Shown here one piece after another: positions 59,787 through 64,000 of a stretch of DNA of 64,000 nt. Origin of the DNA: Caenorhabditis remanei. Lineage: Eukaryota; Nematoda; Chromadorea; Rhabditida; Rhabditidae. The DNA is taken from contig NC_071333.1 of the NCBI RefSeq assembly GCF_010183535.1, positions 16,862,587-16,926,586 of the forward strand, written 5' to 3'. The position numbers and the translations under genes are program-made. Position 1 is the first letter of the stretch, and each line of letters opens with the position of its first letter. A model generated the notes under the pieces. The model saw only the letters and a list, made by a program, of their open reading frames with translations, made no database searches and was not told the origin of the DNA.

Positions 59787-60913
59787 CATTCGCTCGAATA
59801 ACTGTCCAAATGTCAACTCTGATCATGAAATCTCACTTGCTGAATGATAGAATTGTCACCAATGGTACACTTGCCCCGTTTCGTCACTTTTTATGTATTT
59901 TCTGACCCGGGAAAACACGTCACAAAGTACACGACGGGCTTGTTCACCCTGTTTTACGGAAACTATTCACTTATCTATTTTCCCTCACCTTACTTCTCTT
60001 GAAAACCAAAAATTAAACTATTTGGAGGGTTTCAGAAGAGTGCCAAATATATACTCAAAAGTTTTATAATTTTTCCAAATACATAATTATATATTTTTTC
60101 TAATTTTTTCCATTGAAAAAGTTGCTCAAAACTTCTATCGATCCCTTGTCATTTTTCCCCCCGAGCTTTATCCTTTCCCGTTTACAGTTTGTATTTCTAT
60201 TTTTTTTTTGTCTTTGTCATTCTTCCACAATACACAAAACTATCAAAATTTTAATGACGCGGTTGTCTCTATGGAATTTTTATATTTTAATAATAACAAT
60301 AATTGCATTACAATCAACTCCCGAATGTCTTTTGTATCTTTTACTCACTATTCCTCAAAACTCACCCCCACTTCTCCTTTCCTCTGTGGTTTCTTTCAAA
60401 ATGGCATCATGTCTTTTCAATTCAGAAAAACATTTGAAAATCTTGTATTATAGTTTTTATAACATTCTCATCTTTTTCGGTCTATTGTAATTGAACTTCT
60501 ACTGTCCTTCATTCATTCTTGTGTTTCCTCTCATCCACCTGCCAACGTCTTGTTTTCTGGGGCTGTCAGAAAACAGAACTCTCACCAAATTTGCCATATT
60601 TTATTGTGGATTTGCATTATTAATATTATTTGAAGATGAATAAGATAACGAATTTTTAATCAGCATCGCAAGTTAAATATTCTTAAAGAAATCATTCAAC
60701 GTTTCTATTCCACCTTCGAGTTGGTGGTCCTCGGATACTGTAGGGATCCAAAAATCAAAGTATTCAGAAAACATCACAAGGTGGCAAAAAAGAAAATAAA
60801 GGACCCATTGAATCATTCATGTCCGTTTCCAAAGTAACATTTCTCAAACACCAACTGTCCTACGCAATTCTCATTCATTCACTCCGCCAGCGGTTCTCTT
60901 CCTCTTTTGCACG
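59787..60913. other. unc-9 3' UTR and promoter of the 7-TM gene
   Basis: AT-rich. The frames at 60113-60490 and 60208-60453 overlap in pyrimidine-rich DNA and lack splice context. AAATTAAAC near 60010 and ATTATATATT near 60086 could hold the unc-9 cleavage site; no canonical AATAAA is close. Confidence 0.45.
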
Positions 60914-63085
60914 ATGTCCAATAACACAAACAATAATTCTACCAATAATAACTCTACTGATACTAATTCTACTATTACAACTACCACAGCAGAACCAGCT
61001 AATACCACTGCAGAATATTTGCTCCAGAGATGCTATGAATCAGTTTTATCGAATGGTCAAAGTGATATTGTGAAAGTGAATTGGGATGTTCAAACGGTTT
61101 AAAAGTTTAAAATATACCTTTCAGTATTTGATGTATTTTTGTGGCGGATGGATAATAGCTTGGTGTATAATCACAATGTTGGTGAACATCTGTCATAAGT
61201 GAGTTAGTTTTTAGGGTTATTCAGGTCTTGTGAAAGTCTATTTTAATACAGTTTTTTGCATTTCTCGACATGGGTATGTTCAAAAACTGTCACAAAATTG
61301 AGAGAAATGTATGAAAATGAAGAAAAAATAAGTTTGAAAAACACTATTTTCACAGTTTGTATATATCAAAATACATTGTAATTTTTTAAGCAACTTTTTG
61401 TTCTAACCACCTAGTATTTCAGAAACAGTGGCCACCAAAGATATGTACATTTTTACGAAGAACTATCTATCATCCTCTTGGCAATATGCATGTGTATTCT
61501 TAACTTTGTGTTCAATCATAAATCAGTAAGACTTCACATTTTTCTTAACTCATCAATTTTTGCGATTTAGAAAGTCTGCAAGTTTGTTGCTATCTTCAAT
61601 CACTTTTTTATGTGTTTGACTGCAGCGATTTTTTTCGCGGAAGCACTTTTCGCATCATCGTGAGTTTAAAAAATTGATATACATATAAATGAACGTTATC
61701 GCTTAAATGGTTATCAACATTGGCTGTTTTCAGTGGAAAATGTCTAAGTTTGATGATGTATTTCGGTGTGACCTGATTGTCCGATAAACTCAGTTTTGCA
61801 TGGGCTGAACAGAGCAAAAATAGCACAATAACTTTGTAATTGACCATTCTCTTGTAGGGACGCTATCTTGAAATTTACAAGTTGTCAAAGTGAAAAACTC
61901 CGAAAATCCGCTAATATGCACTGAATTTAGTCGGTTCCAGAAAGAAATGGCTTTGACTACAAAAAATGGTCAACTACAAAAATTATGGGATATATAGGCT
62001 CTTTCCTTCCCATACAAAAAAACTTATTGGAGAATTATGTAACACCGAAAAACTCGGTCAAATTTGGTCATTTAACACTGAAAACAGCCAGAGTTGATAA
62101 TCTTTTGAGCGATGCTGTATGTATTATATATATATCCGTCCCCATATTATTCAGAATGGTTCATGGAAAATCAGACAAAAATGGAAGTGTGCCTTGGATT
62201 CTCTACTACCTCTTCCCAATTGTGTTGGCTGTTGCTCCTACACTCGCCACATTTTTCACTCAGGAAAAATACTACGGAACAGCGTATCTACAGTAAGACT
62301 TATTATTATTATAATGAAAATCCTAACACCCGTTTTTTTCCAGCTGCTTCGCTGATTCTACCGTCGACATGTTTTGGGGATTTGTGATCCCAGTGTGGGT
62401 ACTTTTAACAATAGCTGGACTGAAAGCTCAACTTGCTTGCATTGCCTGTGACAGACAGTTACCATCTCAAGACGTTGCTCAATGCTACTGGGCTAGACGA
62501 TCCGTGAAATCTCTTGTGCTCATTTCGCAATATCTATTCAGCATTTGGCTCATGATATTGTTTGCAGCTGAGCATCAGGTACTATTGGTGGTTTTGGACC
62601 TCACATCGTCAGTATTTCAGAAAATATACGTCTTCATTTTGGTAACGCTCATGGTCATTTTGTTTGGACCAGCACTTTTTGTATGTCATACATATTGTCA
62701 TTTGAATGTAAGCTTGCATGTATTTAGATCACTTCTTTTACATTTACAACTTCAGACATGCCAAAAATGGGCTGGAAATGGGTGTTTTGCAAGTCTTTAT
62801 GCGATGTGCCCTCCGAAACCTGTGCCGACCGAGAAAGATGAAGATGATGAAGACAAACCGGAAGCAATACCAGAAAAAACTCCACTTGACGATCCAATGT
62901 CCGAGAAAAATGAAGCTCCTGAATCAGATAAACCAACGAACAATGACCGCCCACCAGGACTTTATAGTCTAACCAAAGCTCCTGGACCAAACGAACTAGT
63001 AAGATCAAAACTAAAATCAGTCGTAAAGAACCATTTCAGGGTCCCAACAAACACACGGAGTCACAAAAGTTCTACTCTTGGCTAA
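60914..63085 (+). CDS. seven-transmembrane receptor-like protein, 412 aa
   Basis: Exons 60914-61096, 61125-61198, 61423-61525, 61571-61659, 62155-62292, 62344-62578, 62621-62707 and 62756-63085 (1239 nt, phases agree). Residues 1-60 are Asn/Thr/Ser-rich with many N-glycosylation sequons and one cysteine. Seven hydrophobic segments follow: YLMYFCGGWIIAWCII, LSIILLAICMCILNF, FVAIFNHFFMCLTAAIFF, PWILYYLFPIVLAVAP, MFWGFVIPVWVLLTIAG, LVLISQYLFSIWLMILF and VFILVTLMVILFGPALF. The pattern YLHCF...WGFVIPV resembles spans 4-5 of adhesion/secretin-class receptors, though no GPS or hormone domain is present. The cytoplasmic tail is acidic and Lys/Pro-rich. There is no obvious signal peptide, as is usual for 7-TM proteins. 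Probably an orphan G-protein-coupled receptor; the ligand is unknown. The last two introns are only 42 and 48 bp and keep the frame open if retained. Confidence 0.72.
61709..62104. repeat. TIR element in an intron of the 7-TM gene
   Basis: The left end GGTTATCAACATTGGCTGTT with TTCAGTGGAAAATG and ATTTCGGTGT is mirrored at the right by ACACCGAAAAAC, GGTCATTTAACACTGAAAAC and AGCCAGAGTTGATAATC, an imperfect inverted repeat of about 60 bp. Its body matches 4658-4985, so the 281-aa gene and this gene carry insertions of one family in introns. Confidence 0.75.
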
Positions 63086-63249
63086 CAGATACAAATGGAT
63101 CTGGAAAAAGTGGTGATATATTGTTCCGACCATCTGTGGCATGAGATAATTTGTCTTTGTTAATGTGAAACTGCGAGATTTTTTTATTGCATTACAAAAT
63201 GAAATAACATAATAAGAAAATAGAGTTTATAAAATAAATTACATAGAAA
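63086..63249. other. short gap after the 7-TM gene
   Basis: 3' flank of the 7-TM gene. AAAATAAATT near 63230 provides AATAAA on the plus strand about 145 bp past the stop. Confidence 0.5.
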
Positions 63250-63420
63250 CGGGGTGAGTGGAAGTCCATCAGCAGTTTTATTCTGAACCAGTGCAGCTCC
63301 GTTTTTGTAAAAATTGGAAATGAGTATTCGACCAATGCATGCTGCTCGAAATGTACAAAGAATCAAATGTCACCTTTTGAATTATTGAAATCGCAGTAAA
63401 TTCCTTCAAAACACATGGAG
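63250..63420 (-). pseudogene. decayed asp-4-like aspartyl-protease fragment
   Basis: Minus-strand translation near 63250-63341 reads CIGRILISNF, then NGAALVQNKTADGLPLTP. This aligns with the asp-4 C-terminus FIGRYYTVFDF, then NRVGFAQAKTADGHPVDP. In DNA the clearest block is AAAACTGCTGAYGGACWTCC. In asp-4 an intron follows FIGR; here the two parts are contiguous, as in a processed or intron-less copy. Further upstream a shifted frame (CFEGIYCDF) may echo CLSGFMGID. Frame changes and lost residues indicate a dead relic. Confidence 0.45.
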
Positions 63421-63639
63421 AGAACGTCCGTAAGTAGCTAACAGAAGATAATTGAAGAACTGAAAGAAATGAACCATAAAAAGTGAAATCCACAGGCATT
63501 TCACTACAACTTGCACGTCAGATTTGATACTACACCAAAATTTCATTGTTTCAAGCGACTGGAAAATTGATAAATAACATGCTCTAACGGTCTAAGCGGA
63601 TCAGCAATACTTCACATCGAAACTCAATAGAATTGAAAA

Positions 63640-63650
63640 AAAAACTTTAT
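63640..63650 (-). terminator. polyadenylation signal of asp-4
   Basis: AACTTTATTACA on the plus strand gives AATAAA on the minus strand about 75 bp past the asp-4 stop. A second AATAAA overlaps the stop codon itself (CAATAAATG), too early to be the main site. Confidence 0.5.
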
Positions 63651-63721
63651 TACATTTACAAAAATAAAGCGAAATCAGAGAAAAAATCATAGACAGTCAA
63701 GAAAAAAGGCTCAAAATACAT

Positions 63722-64000
63722 TTATTGGTCGTCTTGCTCGGTAGACTCGTCACTCTCATCATCATCAAACACAGAGCGGTATGGACGTGGAGCTGGATCA
63801 ACTGGATGTCCGTCAGCAGTTTTAGCTTGAGCAAATCCAACACGATTCTGGTCGAAATCGAAGACGGTGTAGTATCTGAAAGTTCGAATATTGGTATTTT
63901 ATTTAAATTATGCAAGTTTACCTTCCAATGAAGACATCTCCAAGAATCCAAAGCTCCCCAACACGTTCTGGAAGGTCGATTCCCATGAATCCAGACAAGC
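63722..64000 (-). CDS. asp-4: cathepsin D-like aspartyl protease ASP-4, C-terminal part
   Basis: Two exons are visible: 64000-63922 (continuing beyond the window) and 63875-63722 with the TAA stop. They encode the end of a pepsin-family fold: CLSGFMGID, ELWILGDVFIGR and YYTVFDFDQNRVGFAQAK, the conserved last strands around the C-terminal lobe. Both catalytic Asp-Thr/Ser-Gly motifs would lie upstream and are not seen. The extension after AQAK (HPVDPAPRPYRS, then an Asp/Glu/Ser-rich end) is longer than in vertebrate cathepsin D. ASP-4 is a lysosomal protease implicated in necrotic neuron death. I recall asp-4 (R12H7.2) as a neighbour of unc-9, which supports the name. Confidence 0.9.

Overview
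The window is nematode nuclear DNA, almost certainly Caenorhabditis elegans, X chromosome. It is AT-rich, with short introns in compact genes, TTTTCAG-type 3' splice sites, long intergenic spacers and many short dispersed terminal-inverted-repeat (TIR) elements. Three loci anchor it. A neuropeptide precursor carries the peptides of nlp-3. A 386-residue innexin matches UNC-9. The last two exons of a cathepsin-D-like protease match asp-4, which I recall as lying next to unc-9 on cosmid R12H7. Names come from memory of these proteins; exons were built here by hand and checked for reading phase.

Layout. 1-4.3 kb: no convincing gene, a weak minus-strand ORF and a two-copy 116-bp tandem repeat. 4.4-6.0 kb (+): a seven-exon, 281-residue Cys-rich protein I do not recognise. 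7.1-7.5 kb: a GC-rich dispersed repeat with a second copy at 45.4 kb. 8.7-22.9 kb (-): a MOB2-type kinase activator gene with four separate, phase-compatible first exons spread over 14 kb. Its long introns hold repeats and a possible small secreted-peptide gene on the other strand. 23-29 kb: non-coding, with a tRNA-like relic and repeats. 29.4-29.7 kb (-): nlp-3. 32.6-38.4 kb (-): an 11-exon, 692-residue single-pass membrane protein with an extracellular C-type-lectin domain, a Ser/Thr-rich stalk and a long proline-rich tail. 39.8-41.3 kb (+): a divergent G-protein alpha subunit, probably gpa-6. 41.3-56.9 kb: a 15-kb non-coding spacer with several foldback elements, presumably holding unc-9 control sequence. 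57.0-59.8 kb (+): unc-9. 60.9-63.1 kb (+): a seven-transmembrane receptor-like protein with an acidic tail. 63.2-63.4 kb (-): a decayed asp-4-like fragment. 63.7-64.0 kb (-): the 3' end of asp-4, running off the window.

The genes are independently promoted and no operon is evident. Several suit neurons or muscle (neuropeptide, G-alpha, gap-junction innexin, receptor-like protein, NDR-kinase cofactor), but nothing in the sequence shows that they work in one pathway.
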